The notes below the pieces were generated by a model. It worked only from the letters and a program-made list of their open reading frames with translations. It did no database searches and was not told where the DNA came from. DNA of 64,000 nt from Ensifer sp. BR816 (GTDB lineage Bacteria; Pseudomonadota; Alphaproteobacteria; Rhizobiales; Rhizobiaceae): the NCBI RefSeq assembly GCF_000378985.1, contig NZ_KB905370.1, positions 620,001 through 684,000 on the forward strand, read 5' to 3'. A program made the translations under genes and the position numbers. Shown here piece by piece: positions 49,582 to 58,536 of the stretch. Positions within the stretch are counted from its first letter, which is position 1. Each line of letters opens with the position of its first letter.

Positions 49582-50712
49582 ATGAGCGGCAAGCGCAAAC
49601 TGGGCGTCGGCCTGATCGGCACGGGCTTCATGGGCAAGGCCCATGCCCTCGGCTTCACGATCGCCTCGCGGGTCTTCGACCTGCCCTTCGAACTGGATCT
49701 GGTTTCGGTTGCGGACGTGACTGCGGAGAGCGCCGAGGCGGCCCGCGCGCGCCTCGGCTTCCGCAAGGCGACGGCCGACTGGCGGGAGCTATTGAGCGAT
49801 CCCGACATCGACATCATCGACATCACCACGCCGAACCTGCTGCATAAGGAGATGGCGCTTGCGGCGATTGCGCATGGCAAGCACGTCTACTGCGAAAAGC
49901 CGTTGGCACCGACCGTTGCCGACTGCGCCGAAATGGTCGCGGCGGCCGAGAAGGCCGGCCTCGTCACCCAGGTCGGGTTCAACTATCTGAAAAACCCGCT
50001 GATCTTCCTTGCCAAGGAGATCATCGACAGCGGCGAGATCGGCGAAATCCGGTCGTTCCGTGGCGTCCATGCCGAAGACTTCATGGCCGATGCCGATATC
50101 CCATGGGCCTGGCGACTCGATCCGAGAAGCGGCGGCGGCGCGCTCGCCGATATCGGCAGTCATATCATCGCCTGCATGCGCCACTTGGTCGGACCGATCA
50201 AATCGGTGCTTGCAGAGACGATCACCCACATAGCGGAGCGCCCGGTCTCCCGCGGCGCGGCCGAGACCCGCCCCGTCGAAGTCGACGACATAGCCCGCGC
50301 CTTCGTTCGCTTCGAAAGTGGCGCGAGCGGCAGCTTCGAGGCGAACTGGATCGCCACCGGCCGCAAGATGCAGCATGACTTCGAAATCTACGGCTCCAAG
50401 GGCAGCATCGTCTTCACCCAGGAGCGGCTGAACGAAATCAAGGTCTATTCTACCGGCGACGACATCAAGAGCCGCGGCTTCCGCACCATCTGGGCCGGGC
50501 CGGAGCACCCGCCTTACGGCGCCTTCTGCGTGGCGCCCGGCCACCAGATCGGCTTCAACGATCTGAAAGCCATCGAGGCGCACGAATTCCTGGAGGCGAT
50601 CGCCAAGGGCGGCAAGCCTTCGACGGATTTCCGCGAGGGCTACGAGGTGCAGAAAGTGCTCTCCGCCACCTACCGGTCGGCCAGGACCAACGCGTGGATC
50701 GACATCGGCTGA
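49582..50712 (+). CDS. Gfo/Idh/MocA-family oxidoreductase of the inositol cluster
   Basis: The 376 aa protein has an N-terminal NAD(P) Rossmann motif (GVGLIGTGFMGKAHAL), the family motif YCEKPLAPTV with the catalytic Lys, and the dehydrogenase C-domain (GGGALADIGSHIIA). Its position beside iolR and a GAA-N6-TTC box suggest it acts on inositol or an inositol derivative (inference). GGGAGG precedes the ATG at 49582. Confidence 0.88.
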   Translation: MSGKRKLGVGLIGTGFMGKAHALGFTIASRVFDLPFELDLVSVADVTAESAEAARARLGFRKATADWRELLSDPDIDIIDITTPNLLHKEMALAAIAHGKHVYCEKPLAPTVADCAEMVAAAEKAGLVTQVGFNYLKNPLIFLAKEIIDSGEIGEIRSFRGVHAEDFMADADIPWAWRLDPRSGGGALADIGSHIIACMRHLVGPIKSVLAETITHIAERPVSRGAAETRPVEVDDIARAFVRFESGASGSFEANWIATGRKMQHDFEIYGSKGSIVFTQERLNEIKVYSTGDDIKSRGFRTIWAGPEHPPYGAFCVAPGHQIGFNDLKAIEAHEFLEAIAKGGKPSTDFREGYEVQKVLSATYRSARTNAWIDIG

Positions 50713-50744
50713 TCCCGGATTGCGGGTGGAGAACCCGTCCAAAA

Positions 50745-50760
50745 TAGAACGTTCGTTCTA
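50745..50760. promoter_or_regulatory. Putative IolR operator upstream of iolR
   Basis: TAGAACG-TT-CGTTCTA is a perfect 7-bp palindrome containing GAA-N6-TTC (50747-50758). It lies 68 bp before the iolR ATG, consistent with autoregulation. Confidence 0.6.
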
Positions 50761-50827
50761 TACCCGCGACGGCTCATCGATTAGAGTGAGGCAAACGGAA
50801 CGCGGGCAAGCCTGGAGACGCTGAACG

Positions 50828-51685
50828 ATGTCAACGCCGGAGACGACCACGGATGTGCCGCAGGATTTCGAGGCGCTGAAGGCCGTCATCCTGGAGCGCA
50901 AGGCGCAACTGCCGAAGCGCCTGAAACAGGTCGCCGCCTATTCGCTCGACAATCCGGACGAGATCGCCTTCGGCACGGCGGCGAGCATCGCCACCTCCGC
51001 CGATGTCCAGCCCTCGACGCTCGTGCGCTTCGCCCAGCATTTCGGCTTCGAAGGCTTTTCGAGCCTGCAGCAAATCTTTCGGGCGCGCCTGCGCGAACGA
51101 ACGCCGGGCTACGAGGAGCGGCTGAAGGCGTTGCGCGGCGATGACCACAGCCGGCTCGAAAGCGGCTCGATCTTCAACGGCTTCGTCGCGGCCGCGCATC
51201 GCTCGCTCGACAATGTAGCAACATCCGTCGATCCGGAAGCCTTCGAGCGGGCCGTCGACATCCTCGCCAAGGCCGATACGATCTACCTTATCGCCAAGCG
51301 CCGCTCCTACCCTATCTCCAGCTACATGGCCTATGCCTTCGGCAAGCTGAAGGTGAAGTACCAGCATGTCGGCACGGCGGCCGGCATCGACGACGATATG
51401 CTGGCGATGGCGACCAGACAGGATGCCGCCTTCGCCGTCAGCTTCTCGCCCTATGCGTCGGAAAGTGCGGCCCAGGCGCGCCTGCTTGCCAACCGCAAGA
51501 TTCCGGTCGTGTCGCTGACCGATTCCGCCTTCTCTCCGCTCGCCGAGTCGTCGAAGGTCTGGTTCGAACTCGTCGAGGCCGATCACGCCGGATTCCGCTC
51601 GCTTTCGGCCAGCATGGCCTTTGCGATGGCGCTGACCGTGGCGATTGCCGAGAAGCGTCGCCGCGCGGGAGATGCAGCAATATAG
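50828..51685 (+). CDS. iolR: RpiR-family regulator of inositol catabolism
   Basis: The 285 aa protein has an N-terminal RpiR-type HTH (AASIATSADVQPSTLVRFAQHFGF, about 50-80) and a C-terminal SIS sugar-isomerase domain (TIYLIAKRRSYPISSYMAYAFG). It is expected to repress the iol genes until an inositol-derived inducer binds the SIS domain. iolC starts 110 bp downstream and has its own box overlapping the iolR stop. Confidence 0.92.
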   Translation: MSTPETTTDVPQDFEALKAVILERKAQLPKRLKQVAAYSLDNPDEIAFGTAASIATSADVQPSTLVRFAQHFGFEGFSSLQQIFRARLRERTPGYEERLKALRGDDHSRLESGSIFNGFVAAAHRSLDNVATSVDPEAFERAVDILAKADTIYLIAKRRSYPISSYMAYAFGKLKVKYQHVGTAAGIDDDMLAMATRQDAAFAVSFSPYASESAAQARLLANRKIPVVSLTDSAFSPLAESSKVWFELVEADHAGFRSLSASMAFAMALTVAIAEKRRRAGDAAI

Positions 51686-51729
51686 AACAGAAATTCCATG
51701 TTGACGAAACTACGGAATTTATGTTTCAT
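51685..51729 (+). promoter_or_regulatory. Putative IolR box and promoter of iolC
   Basis: GAACAGAAATTC (51685-51696) overlaps the iolR stop and is followed by CATG and TTGACG (51701-51706), then TTTCAT (51724-51729) after 17 nt. The same box-to-minus-35 spacing is seen before the Gfo/Idh gene. Confidence 0.55.
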
Positions 51730-51794
51730 AAGCTCATCGCCCATGACATAATCATAACTGTCGGCGCCGGCGCGGCGTCCGCGGGGAGGAAGCA

Positions 51795-53762
51795 GTGAGC
51801 CAGATTCCATCGGCCCAAACTCCATCAGCCCAAATTCCTTCGGCAAAGGGCGCCAAGCCCCTCGACATCATCACCATCGGAAGAGCCTCGGTCGATCTTT
51901 ACGGTCAGCAGATCGGCACGCGGCTCGAGGACGTGGCGAGTTTTGCCAAGTCCGTCGGCGGCTGCCCCTGCAATATTTCGGTCGGCACGGCGCGCCTCGG
52001 GCTGAAATCGGCGCTGTTGACGCGCGTCGGCAACGAGCAGATGGGCCGTTTCATCCGCGAGCAGCTGCAGCGCGAAGGGGTCGAGACGCGCGGCATCGTC
52101 ACCGATCCGGAACGGCTGACTGCACTCGCGATCCTCTCCGTCGAGAACGAAAAGTCCTTCCCGCTGCTCTTCTACCGCGACAATTGCGCCGACAACGCGC
52201 TCAATGAACATGACATCGCGGAGGACTTCATCCGCTCCGCCCGCGCGATCCTCGTCACCGGCACGCATTTCTCCAAGCCGAATACCGATGCCGCCCAGCG
52301 CAAGGCGATCCGGATCGCCAAGGAGAACGGCGCGAAGATCGTCTTCGACATCGACTATCGCCCGAACCTCTGGGGTCTCGCGGGCCACGATGCGGGCGAA
52401 AGCCGCTACATCGCTTCCGACCGCGTCTCGGCGCATCTCAAGACCGTGCTCGGCGATTGCGACCTGATCGTCGGCACCGAGGAAGAGGTGCTGATCGCTT
52501 CGGGCGAGAGCGACTTGCTCCAGGCCCTCAAGACCATCCGTTCTCTCTCCGGGGCAACGATCGTGCTCAAGCGCGGGCCGATGGGCTGCATCGTCTATGA
52601 CGGGCCGATCTCGGACGATCTCGAAGACGGCATCGTCGGCAAGGGCTTCCCGATCGAGGTCTACAACGTGCTCGGCGCCGGCGACGCCTTCATGTCCGGC
52701 TTCCTGCGCGGCTGGCTGAGGGGCGAGCCCCATGCGACCTCCGCCACCTGGGCCAATGCCTGCGGCGCCTTCGCGGTGTCGCGGCTGCTCTGTGCGCCGG
52801 AGATCCCGACCTGGACCGAGCTCCAGTTCTTCCTCGAATACGGCAGCAAGGAAAAGGCGCTGCGCAAGGACGAGGCGATCAACCACGTGCACTGGGCGAC
52901 GACGCGCCGCCGCGACATCCCGCTGTTGATGGCGCTCGCGATCGACCATCGCAGCCAGCTGGAGGATATCGCCGAGGGCAAGCCGGAGCTGCTGGCGCGC
53001 ATCCCGGCCTTCAAGGCGCTGGCCGTCAAGGCGGCCGCTCAGGTCGCTGCCGGCCGGCCCGGCTTCGGCATGCTGATCGACGACAAATACGGTCGCGACG
53101 CGCTTTTCGCCGCCGGCGCACACCGCGATTTCTGGATCGGCAAGCCGATCGAGCTGCCAGGGTCGCGGCCGCTGCAGTTCGAATTCAGCCAGGATCTCGG
53201 CAGCCGGCTCATCGATTGGCCCGTCGATCATTGCATCAAGGTGCTCTCCTTCTATCACCCGGACGATCCGGCCGAACTGAAGGCCACGCAGGTCGCCAAG
53301 CTTCGTTCGGCCTTCGAGGCGGCCCGCAAGGTCGGCCGTGAAATCCTGATCGAAATCATCGCCGGCAAGCACGGGCCGCTCGACGACCAGACCATTCCGC
53401 GGGCGCTCAACGAGCTTTATGATGCCGGGCTGAAGCCGGACTGGTGGAAGCTCGAGCCGCAGGCGAGCCGCGGCGCCTGGGCGGCCATCGACGCCGTCAT
53501 CGAAAACCGTGACCCTCTCTGCCGGGGCGTCGTCCTGCTCGGCCTGGAGGCCCCTTACGAGGTGCTGAAGGACGGTTTTGCCGCGGCAAGGACGTCGACG
53601 ACGGTGAAGGGTTTCGCGGTCGGCCGGACGATCTTCGCCGACGCCGCCAAGAGCTGGCTCACCGGTTCGATGACCGACGACGAGGCCGTCGCCGACATGG
53701 CGGCGAAGTTCAAGGCGCTGGTGGATCTCTGGCTGCGCTTGGGTGAAACAAAGGCCGCCTAA
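51795..53762 (+). CDS. iolC: 5-dehydro-2-deoxygluconokinase IolC fused to DUF2090 aldolase-like domain
   Basis: The 655 aa two-part protein has a PfkB kinase (about 20-340; GGCPCNISVGTARLG and the catalytic GAGDAFMSGFLRG) and a C-terminal DUF2090 domain (about 345-650). The kinase phosphorylates 2-deoxy-5-keto-gluconate. DUF2090 is related to the aldolase that splits its phosphate (IolJ-type), so the fusion may do two consecutive steps. The start is GTG with GGAGGAAGC upstream. The N-tail has a PSAQ-type tandem repeat. Confidence 0.93.
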   Translation: MSQIPSAQTPSAQIPSAKGAKPLDIITIGRASVDLYGQQIGTRLEDVASFAKSVGGCPCNISVGTARLGLKSALLTRVGNEQMGRFIREQLQREGVETRGIVTDPERLTALAILSVENEKSFPLLFYRDNCADNALNEHDIAEDFIRSARAILVTGTHFSKPNTDAAQRKAIRIAKENGAKIVFDIDYRPNLWGLAGHDAGESRYIASDRVSAHLKTVLGDCDLIVGTEEEVLIASGESDLLQALKTIRSLSGATIVLKRGPMGCIVYDGPISDDLEDGIVGKGFPIEVYNVLGAGDAFMSGFLRGWLRGEPHATSATWANACGAFAVSRLLCAPEIPTWTELQFFLEYGSKEKALRKDEAINHVHWATTRRRDIPLLMALAIDHRSQLEDIAEGKPELLARIPAFKALAVKAAAQVAAGRPGFGMLIDDKYGRDALFAAGAHRDFWIGKPIELPGSRPLQFEFSQDLGSRLIDWPVDHCIKVLSFYHPDDPAELKATQVAKLRSAFEAARKVGREILIEIIAGKHGPLDDQTIPRALNELYDAGLKPDWWKLEPQASRGAWAAIDAVIENRDPLCRGVVLLGLEAPYEVLKDGFAAARTSTTVKGFAVGRTIFADAAKSWLTGSMTDDEAVADMAAKFKALVDLWLRLGETKAA

Positions 53763-53872
53763 GCAGGACGAGGACGTGGGAAGCGCCCGAAGCCTGCTCT
53801 ACTTATAGCCGGCCTGCGGCATCAAAAACGACAATGGGCGGAGCGGACTTCGCCACCTGGAGGAAATTCAAG

Positions 53873-55726
53873 ATGAGCCAGAAAACCGTGCGCCTGACCA
53901 TGGCACAGGCCGTGGCGCGGTTCATGACCCGGCAGATGACCATCATCGATGGCAAGCGCGTGCCGATCTTCGGCGGCGTCTTCGCGATCTTCGGCCATGG
54001 CAACGTCGCCGGCGTCGGCGAGGCGCTCTATGCCATCCGCGAAACCCTGCCGACCTACCGCGCCCAGAACGAACAGGGCATGGCGAACGCCGCGATCGCC
54101 TTCGCCAAGGCAAGCTTCCGCCGCCGCTTCATGGCCTGCACGAGCTCGATCGGCCCGGGCGCGCTCAACATGGTGACCTCCGCGGCACTTGCCCATGTCA
54201 ACCGCCTGCCGGTCCTGTTCCTGCCCGGCGACGTCTTCGCCAACCGGCGGCCTGATCCCGTGCTGCAACAGGTTGAAGGCTTCGGCGACGGCACGGTCTC
54301 GGCCAATGACTGCTTCCGCCCGGTGTCGCGCTATTTCGACCGCATCGCCCGGCCGGAACAGATCATCCCGGCGCTACGCCGTGCCATGCAGGTGCTGACC
54401 GATCCGGCAGACTGCGGCCCGGTGACGCTTTCGCTCTGCCAGGACGTCCAGGCCGAAGCCTACGATTATCCGGAAACCTTCTTCGACGAGAAGGTCTGGG
54501 TGCCGCGCCGCATCGAGCCCGATCTCGACGAGCTGGCGGCAGCGATTGCGGCGCTGAAGGAGGCGAAGAAACCGATCATCGTCGCCGGCGGCGGCGCGCT
54601 CTATTCCGAAGCGACGAGCGACCTCGCGGTTTTCGCCGAGAAGTACGGCATTCCGGTCGTCGAGACGCAGGCCGGCAAGTCGGCGCTGCCGCATTCGCAT
54701 CCGCTCAACATGGGCTCTGTCGGCGTCACCGGCACGTCCGCCTCCAACCGGCTTGCCGAGGAGACCGATCTCGTGCTTGCCGTCGGCTCGCGGTTGCAGG
54801 ATTTCACCACCGGTTCCTGGGCGCTCTTCAAGAACGACGACCTGAGGATCATCGGCCTCAATGTCCAGCCCTTCGACGCCGGCAAGCACAACGGCCTGCC
54901 GCTGATCTCGGACGCGCGGGTCGGCCTCAACCGGATGTCCGGCGGGCTCGGCAGCTATAAGGCAGATGCGAGCTGGACCGAGAAGGCCAAGGCCGGCAAG
55001 GCCGAATGGCTGGAGGCCGCCGACAAGGCGACGGCCACGACCAATGCGGCGCTTCCCTCCGACGCCCAGGTCATCGGCGCCGTCCAGCGCGCCCGCGGCG
55101 GCAAGAAGACGACGCTCGTTTGCGCGGCCGGCGGTCTACCCGGCGAGTTGCACAAGCTCTGGCAGGCGGAAGAGCCCGGCGGCTACCACATGGAATACGG
55201 CTTCTCGACCATGGGCTACGAGGTCGCGGGCGGCCTCGGCGTCAAGCTCGCCAGGCCCGAGCGCGACGTGATCGTCATGGTCGGCGACGGCAGCTACATG
55301 ATGCTGAACTCGGAAATCGCCTCCTCGATCATGCTCGGCGCCAAATTCACCATCGTTCTCCTGGATAATGCCGGCTACGGCTGCATCAACCGGCTGCAGA
55401 TGGAAACCGGTGGCGCCAACTTCAACAACCTGCTTCAGGACACGCACCACGTCGAACTGCCGCAGATCGACTTCGCCGCGCATGCGGCCGCGATGGGCGC
55501 CGTCACCCGCAAGGTCGGCTCGATCCCCGAACTCGAAGCGGCGCTTGCCGAAACCGCCAACGAGGCCCGCACCACAGTCATCGTCATCGACACCCATCCG
55601 CTGATCACGACCGAGGCCGGCGGCCATTGGTGGGACGTCGCCGTTCCGGAAGTCTCGGAGCGCGAGCAGGTGAAAGTGGCCCGCGAAGGTTACGAGAAGG
55701 CGCTCCAGTCGCAGCGCTTCGGCTGA
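53873..55726 (+). CDS. iolD: 3D-(3,5/4)-trihydroxycyclohexane-1,2-dione hydrolase
   Basis: The 617 aa ThDP-dependent enzyme opens the inositol-derived ring diketone. It has TPP_enzyme_N (YRAQNEQGMANAAIAFAKA), the middle domain, and the C-terminal ThDP/Mg site MVGDGSYMMLNSEI near residue 468. The ATG at 53873 follows GGAGGAAAT. An ATG 39 bp earlier is weaker. Member of the iolC-D-E-B run. Confidence 0.95.
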   Translation: MSQKTVRLTMAQAVARFMTRQMTIIDGKRVPIFGGVFAIFGHGNVAGVGEALYAIRETLPTYRAQNEQGMANAAIAFAKASFRRRFMACTSSIGPGALNMVTSAALAHVNRLPVLFLPGDVFANRRPDPVLQQVEGFGDGTVSANDCFRPVSRYFDRIARPEQIIPALRRAMQVLTDPADCGPVTLSLCQDVQAEAYDYPETFFDEKVWVPRRIEPDLDELAAAIAALKEAKKPIIVAGGGALYSEATSDLAVFAEKYGIPVVETQAGKSALPHSHPLNMGSVGVTGTSASNRLAEETDLVLAVGSRLQDFTTGSWALFKNDDLRIIGLNVQPFDAGKHNGLPLISDARVGLNRMSGGLGSYKADASWTEKAKAGKAEWLEAADKATATTNAALPSDAQVIGAVQRARGGKKTTLVCAAGGLPGELHKLWQAEEPGGYHMEYGFSTMGYEVAGGLGVKLARPERDVIVMVGDGSYMMLNSEIASSIMLGAKFTIVLLDNAGYGCINRLQMETGGANFNNLLQDTHHVELPQIDFAAHAAAMGAVTRKVGSIPELEAALAETANEARTTVIVIDTHPLITTEAGGHWWDVAVPEVSEREQVKVAREGYEKALQSQRFG

Positions 55727-55742
55727 TACTGCAATCAATTGC

Positions 55743-55846
55743 TCACCCTAAACCTCTCCCGCTCGCGGGGAGAGGGGACTTGAGAGGGCGCGACATACAC
55801 CTTCTCCCCGCATGGGGGGAGAAGGTGGCAGCAGCCGGATGAGGGG
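55743..55846 (-). repeat. Palindromic repeat between iolD and iolE
   Basis: Two hairpins in tandem, around CCTCTCCCGCTCGCGGGGAGAGG-like and CTTCTCCCC / GGGGAGAAG stems, end in CCGGATGAGGGG. The reverse complement closely matches 56826-56945 on the other side of iolE. Confidence 0.75.
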
Positions 55847-55919
55847 CTAGCCCGCCCTTTACACATAAGACGAGAGACAGCGAAGCAATCGCTTCAAGCA
55901 ATGATAGAAAGCAAAAGAC

Positions 55920-56822
55920 ATGATCCGCTACGGAACCAACCCGATCGCCTGGAGCAATGACGACGACCATTCGATCGGCGCGCATCTGACGCTCGAGGAC
56001 TGCCTGTCCGATTGCCAGAAGATCGGCTTCGACGGCATCGAGAAGGGCCACAAGATGCCGTCCGATCCGGAGGCACTGAAGCAGAAGCTCGGCTCCTACG
56101 ACCTCGTCTTCGTCTCCGGCTGGCACTCGACCAATCTCTTGACCCATGACGTCGAAGCCGAGAAACGGGCGATCCAACCGCATCTCGACCTTTTGAAGCA
56201 CAATGGCTGCAAGGTGGCGATCGTCTGCGAGACCTCGAACGCCATCCACGGCGACGATTCCAAGTCGCTCGTCAAGGACAAGCCGGTGCTGCCGGCCGAC
56301 CAGTGGAAGACGTTCGGCGCCGATCTCGAAGCGGTCGCTGAGTATTGCGCCGCCCAGGGCATCGATCTCGTCTATCACCACCACATGGGCACGATCGTCC
56401 AGACCGGCGAGGAGATCGACCTGTTGATGGAAAACACCGGCCCGGCGACGAAGCTGCTGCTCGACACCGGGCACGCCTGGTTCGGCGGCTCCGATCCGGC
56501 GGACGTCGCCAGGAAATACATGGACCGTGTCCGTCACATCCATTGCAAGAACGTCCGTCCGGCGGTCCGCAAAGTGGTCGAGGGCGAAGGCCTCTCGTTC
56601 CTCGAAGGCGTGCGCCGCGGCGTCTTCACGGTGCCGGGCGATTCCGAAGGCGGCGTCGACTTCCTGCCGGTGCTGAAGATCGCGGCCGAGCATGGTTATG
56701 ACGGCTGGCTGGTGATCGAGGCGGAGCAGGATTCGGCCGTACGCAACCCATTCGAATTCCAATCGCTCGGGCTGAAGTCGCTGAAGGCGTTCGCCAAGGA
56801 AGCGGGACTGGATCGGGCATAA
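55920..56822 (+). CDS. iolE: myo-Inosose-2 dehydratase
   Basis: The 300 aa TIM-barrel (xylose isomerase-like) enzyme dehydrates 2-keto-myo-inositol. It starts [20 protein letters not shown], with [10 protein letters not shown] and [12 protein letters not shown] metal-ligand regions, and ends [18 protein letters not shown]. It is placed after iolD with a 193 bp gap filled by a palindromic repeat. Confidence 0.95.
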   Translation: MIRYGTNPIAWSNDDDHSIGAHLTLEDCLSDCQKIGFDGIEKGHKMPSDPEALKQKLGSYDLVFVSGWHSTNLLTHDVEAEKRAIQPHLDLLKHNGCKVAIVCETSNAIHGDDSKSLVKDKPVLPADQWKTFGADLEAVAEYCAAQGIDLVYHHHMGTIVQTGEEIDLLMENTGPATKLLLDTGHAWFGGSDPADVARKYMDRVRHIHCKNVRPAVRKVVEGEGLSFLEGVRRGVFTVPGDSEGGVDFLPVLKIAAEHGYDGWLVIEAEQDSAVRNPFEFQSLGLKSLKAFAKEAGLDRA

Positions 56823-56825
56823 CTG

Positions 56826-56945
56826 CCCCTCATCCGGCTGCCGCCACCTTCTCCCCGCTTGCGGGGAGAAGGGATATGCCGGGCCGTCGAAGTCCCCTCC
56901 CCGCTTGCGGGGCTAGTCCTCGGGTTAAACCCGAGGAGAGGGGCT
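56826..56945 (+). repeat. Palindromic repeat between iolE and iolB
   Basis: The element begins 4 bp after the iolE stop with CCCCTCATCCGG, followed by CTTCTCCCCGCTTGCGGGGAGAAG and a second hairpin around CTCGGGTTAAACCCGAG. It is the opposite-orientation copy of 55743-55846. It could act as a transcript-stabilising or attenuating hairpin inside the operon. Confidence 0.75.
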
Positions 56946-56985
56946 AAGCGCCGCGCCCGGAACCTAACAAACAGGAGACCGTCAC

Positions 56986-57786
56986 ATGTCCAAACTGCTC
57001 GTCAAACCCAAGGCACAATCCGGCCTGGTGCAGGACATCACGCCGGAGAGCGCCGGCTGGACCTATGTCGGTTTTGCGCTCAACCGGCTGAAGCCGGGGG
57101 AAAAGACCGGAGGCGAAGCGGGCGACAAGGAACTCTGCCTAGTGCTCGTCAGCGGCAAGGCGCAGATCTCCGTCGACGGCGAGGATTTCGGGGAGTTGGG
57201 CGAGCGCATGACGCCCTTCGAGGGTCAGCCCTATGCCGTCTACGTGCCCAGGGGCAGCAAGTGGCAGGCCGAGGCGACGACGGACCTCGAGCTCGCCGTC
57301 TGCTCCGCACCCGGCGGCGAAGGCTTCAAGGCGAAGGTCATCCGCCCCGGCACGCATCCGCAGATGACACGCGGCAAGGGCACCAACACTCGCTACGTCA
57401 CCAATATCATGCCGGAGGACGACGGTTCGGCACAGTCGCTGCTCGTCGTCGAGGTGATCACGCCCGGCGGCCACACCTCCTCCTACCCGCCGCACAAGCA
57501 CGACCAGGACAACCTGCCGGCCGAAAGCTATCTGGAGGAAACCTATTACCACCGCCTCAACCCGCCGCAGGGCTTTGCCATGCAGCGCGTCTATACGGAC
57601 GACCGCACGCTCGACGAGACCATGGCGGTGGAAAACGGCGACGTGGCGCTCGTTCCAAAGGGCTACCATCCGGTTGCGGCCATCCACGGCTACGACTCCT
57701 ATTACCTCAATGTCATGGCCGGACCGAAGCGGATCTGGAAGTTCCACAACGCCAAGGAACACGAGTGGCTGTTCACCGGCATCTGA
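56986..57786 (+). CDS. iolB: 5-deoxy-glucuronate isomerase
   Basis: The 266 aa double-cupin enzyme converts 5-deoxy-glucuronate to 2-deoxy-5-keto-gluconate. Motifs: cupin GGHTSSYPPHKHDQD with His/Glu ligands and YYHRLNPPQGFAMQRVYTDD. AGGAGA precedes the ATG. It ends the iol cluster; iolA and idhA are not in the window. Confidence 0.95.
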   Translation: MSKLLVKPKAQSGLVQDITPESAGWTYVGFALNRLKPGEKTGGEAGDKELCLVLVSGKAQISVDGEDFGELGERMTPFEGQPYAVYVPRGSKWQAEATTDLELAVCSAPGGEGFKAKVIRPGTHPQMTRGKGTNTRYVTNIMPEDDGSAQSLLVVEVITPGGHTSSYPPHKHDQDNLPAESYLEETYYHRLNPPQGFAMQRVYTDDRTLDETMAVENGDVALVPKGYHPVAAIHGYDSYYLNVMAGPKRIWKFHNAKEHEWLFTGI

Positions 57787-57866
57787 GCCGGGGCGGCAAT
57801 ACACTCGACGAATCGAGCGGGCGCCCTATCGTATCTTGCTGAGGCAAAGCGACGAGGAGCCCTCCC

Positions 57867-58268
57867 ATGCACATCGACGGCCAATGCCATTGCGGCTTCG
57901 TGACCTATGAGGCGGAGATCGACCCGGAGGACGTGTCGATCTGCCACTGCACCGATTGCCAGCAACTCACCGGCTCCGCCTATCGCGTGACGGCGGGCAC
58001 GCCGCGCGCCTCCTTCCGGCTGACCGGCGGCGAGCCGAAGCTCTATATCAAGACTGCCGAGAACGGCCGCAAGCGGCTGCAATTCTTCTGTCCGCAATGC
58101 GGCTCGCCGGTCTATACGACCGGCGAGGGCGAGGATGCGGAGGAGATCGGCATCCGCGTCGGCACGATCAACCAGCGGCGCGAACTCAGGCCGCGGTCGC
58201 AGATCTGGTGCTCCTCCGCCCTGCCCTGGGTCGACGTCGGCGAACTCCCGGGCAGGTCACGGGAATAA
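57867..58268 (+). CDS. GFA (CENP-V/glutathione-dependent formaldehyde-activating) family protein
   Basis: The 133 aa zinc protein has the ligand clusters CHCG, CHCTDCQ and FCPQCG, and ends RSQIWCSSALPWVD. GFA-fold proteins bind zinc and sometimes glutathione adducts; enzymatic activity is uncertain. It is separated from iolB by 80 bp on the same strand. Confidence 0.88.
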   Translation: MHIDGQCHCGFVTYEAEIDPEDVSICHCTDCQQLTGSAYRVTAGTPRASFRLTGGEPKLYIKTAENGRKRLQFFCPQCGSPVYTTGEGEDAEEIGIRVGTINQRRELRPRSQIWCSSALPWVDVGELPGRSRE

Positions 58269-58282
58269 GAGAGGTGTTGATA

Positions 58283-58480
58283 CCCCCCCTCTGCCCTGCC
58301 GGGCATCTCCCCCACAAGGGTGGAGATTGGCCAGAAGCAATGCGCTGCCAGGCGATGAGTCCGCAAATGCCGAAGCCCTCGAAGGCAACGGCATGTTCTC
58401 AGTGTATTTGATCGAGCGAGACACCGCGCCTTGCCGATCTCCCTGCTTGTGGGGGAGATGCCCGGCAGGGCAGAGGGGGG
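58283..58480. repeat. ~200 bp element with 48-bp imperfect inverted ends
   Basis: The left arm (58283-58330) and right arm (58433-58480) are reverse complements. The outer ~35 bp are almost perfect (CCCCCTCTGCCCTGCC... paired with ...GGCAGGGCAGAGGGGG) and the inner part is diverged. The ~100 bp centre has no gene. It is a palindromic or MITE-like unit between convergent genes. Confidence 0.75.
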
Positions 58481-58536
58481 TGCGACCCAGGGGCACTCCA
58501 CAGATCCAACCCCGCGCAATCTCCGCGAACCGATGA

